Of a stretch of DNA of 64,000 nt, positions 24,730 to 33,399 are shown piece by piece. The notes below the pieces were generated by a model that worked only from the letters and a program-made list of their open reading frames with translations, ran no database searches and was not told where the DNA came from. Position 1 is the stretch's first letter. Each line of letters starts with the position of its first letter. This DNA comes from Ilumatobacteraceae bacterium. GTDB taxonomy: Bacteria; Actinomycetota; Acidimicrobiia; Acidimicrobiales; Ilumatobacteraceae. The translations under genes and the position numbers were made by a program. The DNA lies in assembly GCA_021299715.1 (NCBI GenBank), contig JAJTEL010000002.1, positions 372,001-436,000 on the forward strand, given 5' to 3'.

Positions 24730-25296
24730 ATGACGTGGTTACGTTCAGACATCCCCACTCGAATTGAGTGCGACGAACTGATTATTCGTCGGTACGAACG
24801 CAACGATGCCGCGGCACTCGTTGACGCCGTTACAGAAAGCGTCAATGAACTTTCACTGTGGATGCCATGGGCGAAGTATGAGCCACAGACTGTCGTGCAA
24901 CGAGAAGAACTCATTGACACGTGGAACAACGAATGGGCGCAACGCACGAACTTCACAATGGGTATTTTCATCAACGACGTGTGCGTTGGGGGAACAGGCT
25001 TGCACCTTCGTGGGGAACAGGGTTCGTTAGAGATTGGATACTGGGTGCGCAGTAGTCATGTTGGGCGAGGGATTGCGCGACGGTCTTCAAGAGCGCTCAC
25101 TACGGCCGCTTTTTCTCTCCCCGAAGTGTCTGTTGTTCAGATTGCCCATGACATGGCAAACGTGCGATCTGGGCGAGTGCCAGAGTCGTTAGGTTTTCAG
25201 ATGGTTCAAGAATCGGAACGCACTCCAGAAGCGCCCAACGAAGTGGGAAAAGTGCATCTGTGGTCGATCACGCGGGACGAGTGGAAGCAGAGTTAA
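24730..25296 (+). CDS. GNAT-family N-acetyltransferase (RimJ/RimL-like)
   Basis: Acetyl-CoA-dependent acetyltransferase of the GNAT fold, closest in layout to the RimJ/RimL ribosomal-protein acetyltransferases. It starts with a strand-and-helix region ELIIRRYERNDAAALVDAV. GTGLHLRGEQGSLEIGYWVRSSHVGRGIARRSSRAL contains the acetyl-CoA loop (V/GRGIA), and ESLGFQMVQESE is the usual C-terminal ExxGF motif. The segment ANVRSGRVPESLGF replaces the common N-x-x-S-x-R-v-x-E-k-x-G-F. 188 aa. The substrate is unknown. The end overlaps the convergent fabF by 4 bases. Confidence 0.88.
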   Translation: MTWLRSDIPTRIECDELIIRRYERNDAAALVDAVTESVNELSLWMPWAKYEPQTVVQREELIDTWNNEWAQRTNFTMGIFINDVCVGGTGLHLRGEQGSLEIGYWVRSSHVGRGIARRSSRALTTAAFSLPEVSVVQIAHDMANVRSGRVPESLGFQMVQESERTPEAPNEVGKVHLWSITRDEWKQS

Positions 25297-26477
25297 GAGG
25301 CTGGCGCAATGATGACGGAGCCGTTGTGCCCGCCAAAGCCGAAGTTGTTCGAGATAGCAGGGCCTGGTGTCCATTCGCGGGCAGCACCGTGAACAAGGTC
25401 GATGGTGAGAGACGGATCTAGATCTGTTGTACCTGCAGTTGGCGGAATGAGTTTGTGCTCAAAAGACAACAGAACCTGCGCCGCTTCCAGTGCTCCGGCA
25501 GCGCCGAGGGCATGACCAGTGACTCCCTTGCCGCTTGTGATGGGTACAGCGCGTTCTCCGAACACCGCAGTAACAGCCTGAGCTTCTGCGGCATCGTTCA
25601 GCGGTGTTGAAGTGCCGTGTGCGTTTACAAGCGCAATATCTGATGCTGTAAGTCCGGCATCTTCGAGGGCCAACTTCATGCACGCGATTGCACCTGTACC
25701 GCCCGGCGCCGGAGCCGTGATGTGATGGGCATCGGCGTTGCTTCCCGCTCCCAAAACTTCTCCAAGAATGGTTGCGCCTCTCGCCACTGCAAGGTCGTAG
25801 CGCTCGAGGATGAACACCGCCGCACCTTCACCCATAACAAATCCGTCGCGCTTTGCATCGAATGGCATTGAAACACCCGTTGACGACAACGCCGTCATGT
25901 TTCCGAAACCAGCAAGTGATGTTGCAGTGGCGGCGCATTCGGCCCCGCCCGTTGCAACTGCATCACAACGGCCCCATGCAATAAGTCGTGCCGCATAGCC
26001 AATGGCATGAGTACCTGCGGCACACGCCGTGCAGATGGTTTCGTTCGGGCCCTGAAGTCCGTACCTCATAGAGATGGCGGCACCCGATGCATTTGCCATC
26101 ATCATTGGAACAAGGAATGGTGAGACTCTGCGTTCACCCTTTTCGAGACGAACTTGAACCTGTTCTTCAAGGGTGTGAAGCCCGCCAATTCCGGTGGCAA
26201 AGATTGTTCCGAAACGTGCTGGATCGATGTTTAAGGTTCCAGCCTGTGCGAAGGCCTCTGCTGCGGCTGCAAGCGCATACTGCTCTACCTGGTCTGCACG
26301 ACGTGCATCTTTGGAGCTTTCAAAATAGGGAAGCGGATCCCAATTCTCAATGGCAGTCGATTTGGTTCCGCTTATGCCTGGACCAAGAAGGCCTTTCCAA
26401 TACGCATCTTTGCCGAGACCACACGGAGCGACGACTCCGTAGCCTGTGATGGCAACGCGATGACCTGCACCAATCAT
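25293..26477 (-). CDS. fabF: 3-oxoacyl-ACP synthase II (FabF)
   Basis: Condensing enzyme for chain elongation in type II fatty-acid synthesis. The Cys-His-His triad is visible: nucleophile in ETICTACAAGTHAIG, first His in ALVNAHGTSTPLND, second His in GKGVTGHALGAAGALEA. The N-terminal VAITGYGVVAPCGLG and the terminal NNFGFGGHNGSVI are family signatures. Length 394 aa is slightly short of the typical 410 but complete. It is the last gene of the fabD-fabH-fabG-acpP-fabF series, 20 bases after acpP. Confidence 0.93.
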   Translation of the reverse strand: MIGAGHRVAITGYGVVAPCGLGKDAYWKGLLGPGISGTKSTAIENWDPLPYFESSKDARRADQVEQYALAAAAEAFAQAGTLNIDPARFGTIFATGIGGLHTLEEQVQVRLEKGERRVSPFLVPMMMANASGAAISMRYGLQGPNETICTACAAGTHAIGYAARLIAWGRCDAVATGGAECAATATSLAGFGNMTALSSTGVSMPFDAKRDGFVMGEGAAVFILERYDLAVARGATILGEVLGAGSNADAHHITAPAPGGTGAIACMKLALEDAGLTASDIALVNAHGTSTPLNDAAEAQAVTAVFGERAVPITSGKGVTGHALGAAGALEAAQVLLSFEHKLIPPTAGTTDLDPSLTIDLVHGAAREWTPGPAISNNFGFGGHNGSVIIAPAS

Positions 26478-26497
26478 GTTGAGGGGCTCGTGATTGT

Positions 26498-26734
26498 CTA
26501 GATCTTGCTCATGATGAGGTCGAACGCTTGTCCAACCGTGGTGACATCATTTAGATCTTCTTCGGGAACTTCAATTCCGAATTCTTCTTCAAGTTCCATC
26601 ACCAACTCGACCACATCAAGTGAGTCGGCGTCGAGGTCGTCGGCAAATTTTGCTTCGCGAGTAACTTGAGAAGCCTCTACACCAAGTGTTGCCACTGCAC
26701 ACTTCACGAAACGATCGAAATTTTCTTGGCTCAT
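26498..26734 (-). CDS. acpP: Acyl carrier protein (AcpP)
   Basis: Small acidic carrier (78 aa) that holds growing acyl chains on a phosphopantetheine arm. The attachment motif is DADSLDVVELVMELEEEFG, with the Ser in DSL at about residue 39. EVPEEDLNDVTTVGQAFDLI is the usual C-terminal helix region. The ATG at 26734 is preceded by a strong AAGGAGG. Position between fabG and fabF fits. Confidence 0.95.
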   Translation of the reverse strand: MSQENFDRFVKCAVATLGVEASQVTREAKFADDLDADSLDVVELVMELEEEFGIEVPEEDLNDVTTVGQAFDLIMSKI

Positions 26735-26796
26735 GGGGCCCTCCTTGACTTGGTGTCTATTTTCGCACAGCACATGGGCTGAAGTTGTTCTTTTGA

Positions 26797-27501
26797 TTAG
26801 TGACCCATACCCAAACCGCCATCCACAGGGATGACCGCACCGGTGATGTATCCACCATCTGGTCCGGCGAGAAAAGCAACCACACCCGCAATTTCTTCGG
26901 GGGATGCCATACGGTTCAAGGGAACAGCATTGGTGAGTTCTTTCAAGCGGTCCTCTCCGAGCGCCGCTGTCATGTCTGTTGCCACAGGGCCTGGCGCAAT
27001 CACGTTGACCGTGATGCTGCGAGAACCAAGTTCTCTTGCCAAGCTCCGTGCAAAACCGACGAGCCCTGCCTTTGACGCGGCGTAATTTGCTTGGCCCGCC
27101 GAACCCAAGAGACCTACAACCGACGACATCAGAATGATGCGTCCTGAACGTGCTTTCAGCATTTTTGGTGTTGCTCGCTTTACCACACGAAATGCTGCGG
27201 TGAGATTTGCATCAATTACTGCGGAGAAGTCAGCTTCGCTCATGCGTAACAGCAGTGTGTCTTTTGTAATTCCCGCGTTAGACACAAGAATTTCTACTGG
27301 ACCAAAGTGCTCTTCCACTGCGGTGAAAGCAGCATCAACGTCGTCGGCATTTGTGACGTCGCACTTCACTCCAAAGAACTCTGGCGGGGGTGGAGAAGAG
27401 TTGTACGTCACCGCGACCTTGTCTCCAAGTGCCGCAAATCGTTGAGCACATGCAAGTCCGATTCCGCGTGAACCGCCGGTGATGAGGACAACCCGACTCA
27501 T
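26797..27501 (-). CDS. fabG: 3-oxoacyl-ACP reductase (FabG)
   Basis: Short-chain dehydrogenase that reduces 3-oxoacyl-ACP with NADPH. The cofactor loop is ITGGSRGIG, the NAG motif VSNAGITKD, catalytic Ser in ILMSSVVGLLGSAG and Tyr-Lys in NYAASKAGLVGFA. APGPVATDMTAAL and GGYITGAVIPVDGGLGMG close the protein. The start is the ATG at 27501 (234 aa), which overlaps the fabH stop by 4 bases (ATGA). A longer form would add 4 residues only. Confidence 0.94.
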   Translation of the reverse strand: MSRVVLITGGSRGIGLACAQRFAALGDKVAVTYNSSPPPPEFFGVKCDVTNADDVDAAFTAVEEHFGPVEILVSNAGITKDTLLLRMSEADFSAVIDANLTAAFRVVKRATPKMLKARSGRIILMSSVVGLLGSAGQANYAASKAGLVGFARSLARELGSRSITVNVIAPGPVATDMTAALGEDRLKELTNAVPLNRMASPEEIAGVVAFLAGPDGGYITGAVIPVDGGLGMGH

Positions 27502-28448
27502 TGCGCACCCCATTCAAGAATTGCGCTTGCAGCGGTCATGCCTGCACCGAAACCCACAAGCAGAACAAGGTCGCCTTGCTTCGGTTTTGTCTGACCAAGA
27601 TCGGCAAACAATGCGAGTGGAATTGATGCTGAAGATGTGTTGCCAGTTTCCTGCAGAACAACAGCGGCTTTGCTCATGGGGATACCCAATCGATCACACG
27701 CAGCAGAAATGATTCGAATATTCGCTTGGTGGGGAACGATGACTGAAATGTCATCGGCAGTAACGCCTGCATGAGCCATTGACTTCTGTGCACTATCGAC
27801 CATGATGCGAACAGCCCGACGAAAAACTTCTTTTCCTTCCATCTGGATGTTTCCGCCTATTTCGGCGTACAAGATCTCTTCGGCACTGCCGTCGGCATCT
27901 AGGTCCCATCCCAAGAGATGCCCGCGTCCAGACGTTGCTTCTAACACTGCTGCGCCCGACCCATCGGCGAAAAGAACAGCTGTGTTTCGGTCTGTCCAAT
28001 CTGTAATGCGAGCAAGAGTGTCTGTGCCAATAAGAAGTACTCGTTCTGCTCCCATTGCAATGAGGCCGTGTGCATTAACCAGCGCGTACACAAAACCAGA
28101 ACAAGCAGCGTTGACATCGAAAGCACCACAACTGAGTCCAAGCAAATTCTGAACTGTTGCAGATGTTCCTGGAACTGTTCTGTCGGGCGTTGTGGTGGCA
28201 AGAATGAGCGCATCGATGCTTGACGGGTCTACACCAGCCATTTTCATTGCTGCAGCGCCGCTGATGGCACTTAGTTCGGATGTAGAACCACCAATGTGTC
28301 GTCGTTGAATGCCAGTACGTTCGCGAACCCACTCGTCATTTGTGTCCATTGTTTTGGCTAAGTCGTCGTTTGTAACAACTTTGTGGCCAAGAGCTGTGCC
28401 CCAACCGGTGAAACGGGCGCCACGCACATGATCTGGAATTTTTGGCAT
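27498..28448 (-). CDS. fabH: 3-oxoacyl-ACP synthase III (FabH)
   Basis: Initiating condensing enzyme that joins an acyl-CoA primer to malonyl-ACP. Catalytic Cys lies in FDVNAACSGFVYALVNA, His in SVIVPHQANIRII and Asn in VLQETGNTSSASIPLA. The N-terminal substrate-recognition stretch is DEWVRERTGIQRRHI. From the ATG at 28448 (AGGA 9 bases upstream) it is 316 aa, normal. It lies between fabD and fabG with an 11-base gap and a 4-base overlap. Confidence 0.93.
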   Translation of the reverse strand: MPKIPDHVRGARFTGWGTALGHKVVTNDDLAKTMDTNDEWVRERTGIQRRHIGGSTSELSAISGAAAMKMAGVDPSSIDALILATTTPDRTVPGTSATVQNLLGLSCGAFDVNAACSGFVYALVNAHGLIAMGAERVLLIGTDTLARITDWTDRNTAVLFADGSGAAVLEATSGRGHLLGWDLDADGSAEEILYAEIGGNIQMEGKEVFRRAVRIMVDSAQKSMAHAGVTADDISVIVPHQANIRIISAACDRLGIPMSKAAVVLQETGNTSSASIPLALFADLGQTKPKQGDLVLLVGFGAGMTAASAILEWGAQ

Positions 28449-28458
28449 GGGTGGTGTC

Positions 28459-29634
28459 CTAGTGGGTCCGTAGCCAAGCAATTGGCTGATGAGCAGTCAC
28501 TCGTTCGCCTTCAACAGCGATGTAGTTCTGAACAATTCCTGCAAAGGGAGTGCGAACTTCCGTGTCGCCAACATGGCCAATAACTAAACCAACGCTGATA
28601 GTTGTTCCAACGCCAATGTTTGGAGCAGGCGTGAACACTCCGGCCGATGGGCTGACCACAAGTCGCTCCACTGCGAAAAGATGTTCACCCTCAACCTGGG
28701 TTGTGGCGACAGGAGACGACGCATCTACCCATTCAATGAGTTTGTCTAATTCTTCCGGAGTGGCCACGCTGACAGTTCGCGCATTGTCGACTGTGCGTTT
28801 TGCCATTCCGGTAAGCACTCCGCCAGGTCCAAGTTCTACAAAACCGGTCACTCCGGCTTCAGCCAAAGTCAGTAAACAATGCTTCCAGCGAACAGGGCTA
28901 GACAATTGAGCCGAGAGAAGTGATGACCACTCTTCTCCGTTCGCGTGCGCCAACGCATCAACATTCGAAATAACAGGAACTTCAATGTCGCGCGGTGCGG
29001 CCAAAGCAATGGCAGTCCGCAAACGATCGCGTGCGGCGGTCATGAATGGTGTGTGGAACGCACCGGAGACTTGCAAGGGCATGATCTTTTTTGCACCGAG
29101 TTCTTTAGCATGTTCACCAGCTGCGGCAACGGCGGTGGGTGAACCTGCGATAACTACTTGTCCAGGCGCATTGAAGTTAGCCACCCACACATCTGCGTCA
29201 GCGCGCCGACAAGCAACCTCTACAAGGTCGTCGTCTAGGCCAAGGACTGCGGCCATCGTGCCGGGGCTTGCCATTCCTGCTTCGTGCATTGCGTCTGCTC
29301 GTTCCACGACGAGTCGTACGCCATCTTCAAATGACAGTGCACCAGTTGCAGTGAGTGCCGTGTATTCACCAAGACTGTGGCCGGCGCAGTAACTGGGCTC
29401 AATACCCAAACGTTCAACCGCGTCGAGAACCATCAGGCTTGAGACGAACGTGGTGAGTTGGGCGTTGCGGGTGTCCTTCAACTCCTCTGCGTCGGCGTCT
29501 AACAACAGCGCACTGACATCTCGACCAGCCACCTCGGAGGCTTCGTCAACTAATTCCCAGCTGTCGTGGCCCACCCACGGACGACCCATGCCGGGACGCT
29601 GAGAGCCTTGGCCGGGGAATGTAAACGCGAGCAT
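28459..29634 (-). CDS. fabD: Malonyl-CoA:ACP transacylase with C-terminal biotinyl/lipoyl-like domain
   Basis: FabD transfers malonyl from CoA to ACP. The N-terminal 290 residues are canonical: TFPGQGSQRPGMG, the nucleophile elbow YCAGHSLGEYTAL, SGAFHTPFM with the catalytic His, and ELGPGGVLTGM. An extra C-terminal domain of about 75 residues follows. Its pattern (VVSPSAGVFTPAP, then VGTTISVGLVIGHV, then TPFAGIVQNYIAVEGERV) looks like a biotinyl/lipoyl carrier domain, but the hairpin that should read AMKM is GHVGDTEV and has no lysine. It is therefore probably a non-modified interaction domain (inference). 391 aa; first gene of the fab operon. TAAGGT lies 9 bases before the ATG on its strand. 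Confidence 0.9.
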   Translation of the reverse strand: MLAFTFPGQGSQRPGMGRPWVGHDSWELVDEASEVAGRDVSALLLDADAEELKDTRNAQLTTFVSSLMVLDAVERLGIEPSYCAGHSLGEYTALTATGALSFEDGVRLVVERADAMHEAGMASPGTMAAVLGLDDDLVEVACRRADADVWVANFNAPGQVVIAGSPTAVAAAGEHAKELGAKKIMPLQVSGAFHTPFMTAARDRLRTAIALAAPRDIEVPVISNVDALAHANGEEWSSLLSAQLSSPVRWKHCLLTLAEAGVTGFVELGPGGVLTGMAKRTVDNARTVSVATPEELDKLIEWVDASSPVATTQVEGEHLFAVERLVVSPSAGVFTPAPNIGVGTTISVGLVIGHVGDTEVRTPFAGIVQNYIAVEGERVTAHQPIAWLRTH

Positions 29635-29716
29635 GGTGGAAAAACCTTAGACCCACAGGGTCTTCGTGGGTGGTTACCTCTCAGTAGCCATCTCGGCGAT
29701 ACGCTCTTAGACCCTG

Positions 29717-29799
29717 GCCCGAGTGGCGGAATGGCAGACGCGACGGATTCAAAATCCGTTGTCCGTGAGGGCGTGTGGGTTCGAGTCCCACCTCGGGCA
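29717..29799 (+). tRNA. tRNA-Leu (anticodon CAA)
   Basis: A full class II cloverleaf can be drawn. Acceptor GCCCGAG (29717-29723) pairs with CTCGGGC (29792-29798), with discriminator A29799. The anticodon stem ACGGA/TCCGT encloses loop TTCAAAA, giving CAA. A long variable arm (GTCC-GTGA-GGGC) and T arm (GTGGG-TTCGAGT-CCCAC) mark it as leucine. CCA is not encoded (CCCAG follows). A GTG in frame with the next gene begins 5 bases after the discriminator. Confidence 0.95.
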
Positions 29800-29804
29800 C
29801 CCAG

Positions 29805-30119
29805 GTGATTCATACACTCACTCCGATGGGTCAGCGACTACTTCAACGCAAACTTGCGCAAGCCTCAGGGCGACTGCGCGAACTTCGTGAAGAACTACGA
29901 GTCGTCGAAGACCAAAAGAGCCAGCTCGTCGACGAAGCCGACGAGCTTTCGTTGCGTGCCCTCGTATCAGAGACTCCGGCGGCAGATTACGAATATCGCC
30001 AGGCGAAAAAACATGCAGATGCAATTGTTCGCCATCACGCTTCTGTTGTCGCTGAAATTGCAGAACTAGAGAATCGCATTAACGAGCTTCTCGATCGAAT
30101 GAAAGAGAGCCGATCATGA
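29805..30119 (+). CDS. Gre-factor N-domain-like coiled-coil protein
   Basis: About 104 residues, almost entirely charged helix, predicted to form an antiparallel coiled coil. The opening LTPMGQRLLQRKL resembles the LTPEGYxxLxxEL start of GreA. The later AADYEYRQAKKHADAI followed by AEIAELENRINELL resembles its NAEYHAAKE...RIAELE turn and returning helix. There is no C-terminal FKBP-like Gre domain. I chose GTG 29805 because it keeps the LTP segment. The ATG at 29826 is possible and has TACACT 7 bases upstream. The stop overlaps the ANTAR regulator start by 4 bases (ATGA), so the two are made together. The Gre relation is my inference and needs a profile search. Confidence 0.65.
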   Translation: MIHTLTPMGQRLLQRKLAQASGRLRELREELRVVEDQKSQLVDEADELSLRALVSETPAADYEYRQAKKHADAIVRHHASVVAEIAELENRINELLDRMKESRS

Positions 30120-30694
30120 CCATTCGTGTTGTCATCGCTGAAGATGAAGCAATTATTCGACTCGATCTAAAAGAAACTCTCGAAGAAGAGGGTTACGACG
30201 TCGTTGGTGAAACTGGCCGTGGCGACAAGGCCGTCGACCTAGTTCGAGAATTGCGACCCGACCTTGCCATCTTGGATATCAAGATGCCTGGCATGGATGG
30301 CTTGGAAGCAGCACGACTGATTACCAAAGACAGAATCTGTGGCGTGTTAGTTCTGACAGCTTTTTCCCAACGTGAAGTGATTGAAGAAGCACGCGACGCA
30401 GGTGCGCTTGCCTACCTTGTCAAGCCTTTCCAAAAGAGCGACCTCATTCCCGCTATCGAAGTAGCCATTGGTCGCTTTCGTGAAATGCAGGCCCTGAACG
30501 GTGAAGTTGAAGTTCTTGGTGAACAACTAGAGGCACGCAAGTCCATCGATCGCGCAAAGGGCGTGCTCATCGATGCCCACAAAATGTCGGAGGCCGACGC
30601 GTACGGCTTCATTCAGCGTGGCGCTATGAACCACCGCACAACCATGAAAGCCGTTGCTGACATGATTGTGTCTGGCGAACTAAAGCCCGACTAA
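30116..30694 (+). CDS. ANTAR-domain response regulator (PdtaR-like)
   Basis: Two-component receiver fused to an RNA-binding ANTAR domain, expected to control gene expression by antitermination. The receiver (residues 1-120) has the acidic pair AEDEAIIRLD, phosphoacceptor Asp in LAILDIKMPGMDGLEA, the conserved Thr in LVLTAFSQ and Lys in YLVKPFQKSDL. The ANTAR part (about 130-190) has RKSIDRAKGVLIDAHKMSEADAYGFIQRGAM. 192 aa. It precedes polA, as Rv1626 (pdtaR) does in Mycobacterium tuberculosis as I recall. No histidine kinase is adjacent. It is coupled to the coiled-coil gene upstream. Confidence 0.9.
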   Translation: MTIRVVIAEDEAIIRLDLKETLEEEGYDVVGETGRGDKAVDLVRELRPDLAILDIKMPGMDGLEAARLITKDRICGVLVLTAFSQREVIEEARDAGALAYLVKPFQKSDLIPAIEVAIGRFREMQALNGEVEVLGEQLEARKSIDRAKGVLIDAHKMSEADAYGFIQRGAMNHRTTMKAVADMIVSGELKPD

Positions 30695-30708
30695 GAAAGA
30701 GGTACGTC

Positions 30709-33393
30709 ATGCTCCTCATGGCGCTAGACGGAAACTCACTTGCATATCGTGCTTTCTTTGCATTGCCCGAAGACATGTCGAACGCAAGCGGACAAGTGAC
30801 GAATGCGGTGTATGGCTTCACCACAATGTTGCTCACGTTGGTGAAAGATCACAAGCCTGACGGTCTTGTGGTTGTGTTTGACAGACCCGAACCTACTTTT
30901 CGTCATGAAGCGATTCCCGAATACAAGGCGCAACGCGAAAAGGCCCCAGAGACACTCATTCAGCAACTGGGAATAATTCGTGAACTTCTCGACGCTCTAG
31001 GAATTCGCTGGATTGAAATGCCTGGCTTTGAGGGAGACGACCTCATCGCCACAATGGCAAGCCGTGCCGAAGCCGAAGGTAACGATGTGATCATCGTGAC
31101 TGGTGACCGCGATAGTTACCAGTTGGTTCATGATCCACATGTTCGTGTTTTGTACAACAAACGTGGAGTCAGCGACTACGCGTTGTACGACGAAGCGGGA
31201 ATTTTAGAACGCACCGGAGTAACACCTGCTCTCTATGCCGACTATGCAGCCCTTCGAGGAGATCCAAGCGACAACTTGGCGGGAATTCCTGGCGTTGGAG
31301 AAAAGACTGCTGCAAAGTTGATGATGCAATACGGCAACATTGCATCGGTAGTTGCTGCAGCCAATGATCAAACACCGAAATTGAAAGCCGGGCTGTTAGA
31401 GCACGGCGAGCGCGTGATACGTAACGCCCAAATGATGGTGCTGCGTCGTGATGTACCACTAGATCTGAATTTCAATGAACTTGCTCCACAGCCCGATGTG
31501 GTCGCATCGTCAAAGTTGTTCGATTTTCTCGAATTCAAAACCATGTCGAAGAGACTGAAAGAAACCATCACTGCACAAGGGTGGAACGTTCGTGGGTCTG
31601 TGACAGAGCCTGTCGACACCTCATCAACGACCGATTTGAATCTTGTAGTCAATGAGGTTGTCAGAGTTTCCTCTTCCAAAGAGTTCATCAATCTCTTTGC
31701 GAAACAAACAGAATTGGTGCTGGCTCCACATTTTGAAGGCGAGCCTGGCCGCTCGTCGTTGTTGGGAATGTCGTGTGTCGTCGATGCGGCAAACGGACGC
31801 GTTGCGTACATTCCGATGTCGGTTTTTTCAGATGCAGACGTACGCGACCTCGTCACCACAACACCACTGGTCATGCACGATGCCAAACCCGTCATGCGTG
31901 TCTTGCTGCAAAGTGGCATCGACCTGCGCGGCTTAACGTTGGATACGGCCATCGCTACCTATCTCATAGACCCATCGCGTTCCGGATACACCATCACCGA
32001 AGTCGCTCTGAACGTGTTGGGTGCAGAAATTGGTGTCGTTTCCGAATCTGATGGGCAGTTCGATTTCTCTGGTGCTTCCGATGCGGCCAGTGAATCCGTA
32101 TGTGTTGAATCGGCCTTGGTGACAGCAGCATTGGCCGATGTTCTTCGTGCGCAACTTTCCGATGTGGGGAACATTTCCCTGTACAACGACATCGAGAATC
32201 CGCTCGTGCGGGTCTTGGCAAAGATGGAACACATTGGGGTGGCGGTAGATCGCGCTGCACTAGAAGCCATTCGCACCAAACTCACCGATGAGACGGTGGA
32301 GTTAACAGCCAGTTTGCGATCAATTGTAGGTCGAGACTTCAACATCAACTCTCCAACGCAGTTGCGAGAAATTCTCTATACCGAGCACGGCCTGACTCCA
32401 GGAAAGAAAACGAAGACTGGTTACAGCACCGACGCTGCCACCTTGGAGAAATTGCACGACGAGTGGCCAGAGTTCATTGGTCCACTGCTTCGTTTCCGAG
32501 AAGTGGAGAAGCTGCGATCAACATACGGAGAAGGCTTGTTGTCGGAAGTTCAATCCGATGGTCGCATACACGCAACGTTCCATCAAACGGTTGCGCGAAC
32601 AGGTCGTCTCAGTAGCGATAAGCCCAACCTTCACAACATTCCTGTACGCACCGACGAAGGAAGAGTGTTTCGCACTGCATTCGTGGCACCGCAGGGGTCA
32701 GAACTGTTGGTGGCTGACTACAACCAGATTGAGCTGCGCTGCATTGCCCATTTGGCTAATGACCCAGGACTCATCTCGGCGTTTGAAGCGGGGGAGGACA
32801 TTCACAAAGCCACGGCGGCTCGCGTGTTTGGAGTTCAACCAAGCGACGTCACGCATGATCAGCGTTCAAAAGCAAAGATGGTGTCATACGGTCTTGCGTA
32901 CGGAATGGAAGCGTACGGTCTTAGCCAACGCTTGGCTATCCCGGTAGATGAAGCAGCAAATATTTTGAATTCATATTTTTCTGCGTTCCCCAATGTGAAG
33001 CAGTACATGGACGATGCAGTTCTTGAAGCGCGCAAGCTGGGTTACACGGAGACCTTGTTTGGTCGGCGTCGCCCCATTGAGGAATTGCGAAGCGACAACT
33101 TCCGAGTACGTCAAGCAGGGGAAAGACAGGCCATGAACGCAGCCATTCAAGGATTGGCTGCGGACATTTTCAAAATCGCTCTTGTGCACATCGACAAATT
33201 GTTGGATCAAGGAAACTTTACGTCACGAGTTGTTCTTCAGGTACACGATGAAGTCATAGTTGAGGTTCCCACTAACGAGAAGAAAACAGTAGGCCCACTC
33301 GTTTTGCAGGCCATGCATGATGCTGCGTCTTTGCGAGTGCCGTTGGAAGTGAACGCCGCATGGGGTCCCACCTGGGCCGAAGCAAAGGCGTAA
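30709..33393 (+). CDS. polA: DNA polymerase I (PolA)
   Basis: Repair and Okazaki-fragment polymerase, 894 aa. The 5'-3' nuclease domain (about 1-290) contains FEGDDLIATMASRAE, VTGDRDSYQL and LRGDPSDNLAGIPGVGEKTA. The central 3'-5' exonuclease-like region (about 310-485) lacks the DxE motif (LVLAPHFEGEPG instead), so proofreading is probably lost. The polymerase domain has motif A VADYNQIELRCIAHL, the motif B region RSKAKMVSYGLAYGM and motif C QVHDEVIVEV. A ribosome-binding site (AGAAAGAGG) precedes the ATG. It is the first of a DNA-repair and housekeeping block that continues to uvrC. Confidence 0.96.
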   Translation: MLLMALDGNSLAYRAFFALPEDMSNASGQVTNAVYGFTTMLLTLVKDHKPDGLVVVFDRPEPTFRHEAIPEYKAQREKAPETLIQQLGIIRELLDALGIRWIEMPGFEGDDLIATMASRAEAEGNDVIIVTGDRDSYQLVHDPHVRVLYNKRGVSDYALYDEAGILERTGVTPALYADYAALRGDPSDNLAGIPGVGEKTAAKLMMQYGNIASVVAAANDQTPKLKAGLLEHGERVIRNAQMMVLRRDVPLDLNFNELAPQPDVVASSKLFDFLEFKTMSKRLKETITAQGWNVRGSVTEPVDTSSTTDLNLVVNEVVRVSSSKEFINLFAKQTELVLAPHFEGEPGRSSLLGMSCVVDAANGRVAYIPMSVFSDADVRDLVTTTPLVMHDAKPVMRVLLQSGIDLRGLTLDTAIATYLIDPSRSGYTITEVALNVLGAEIGVVSESDGQFDFSGASDAASESVCVESALVTAALADVLRAQLSDVGNISLYNDIENPLVRVLAKMEHIGVAVDRAALEAIRTKLTDETVELTASLRSIVGRDFNINSPTQLREILYTEHGLTPGKKTKTGYSTDAATLEKLHDEWPEFIGPLLRFREVEKLRSTYGEGLLSEVQSDGRIHATFHQTVARTGRLSSDKPNLHNIPVRTDEGRVFRTAFVAPQGSELLVADYNQIELRCIAHLANDPGLISAFEAGEDIHKATAARVFGVQPSDVTHDQRSKAKMVSYGLAYGMEAYGLSQRLAIPVDEAANILNSYFSAFPNVKQYMDDAVLEARKLGYTETLFGRRRPIEELRSDNFRVRQAGERQAMNAAIQGLAADIFKIALVHIDKLLDQGNFTSRVVLQVHDEVIVEVPTNEKKTVGPLVLQAMHDAASLRVPLEVNAAWGPTWAEAKA

Positions 33394-33399
33394 CTCTTC

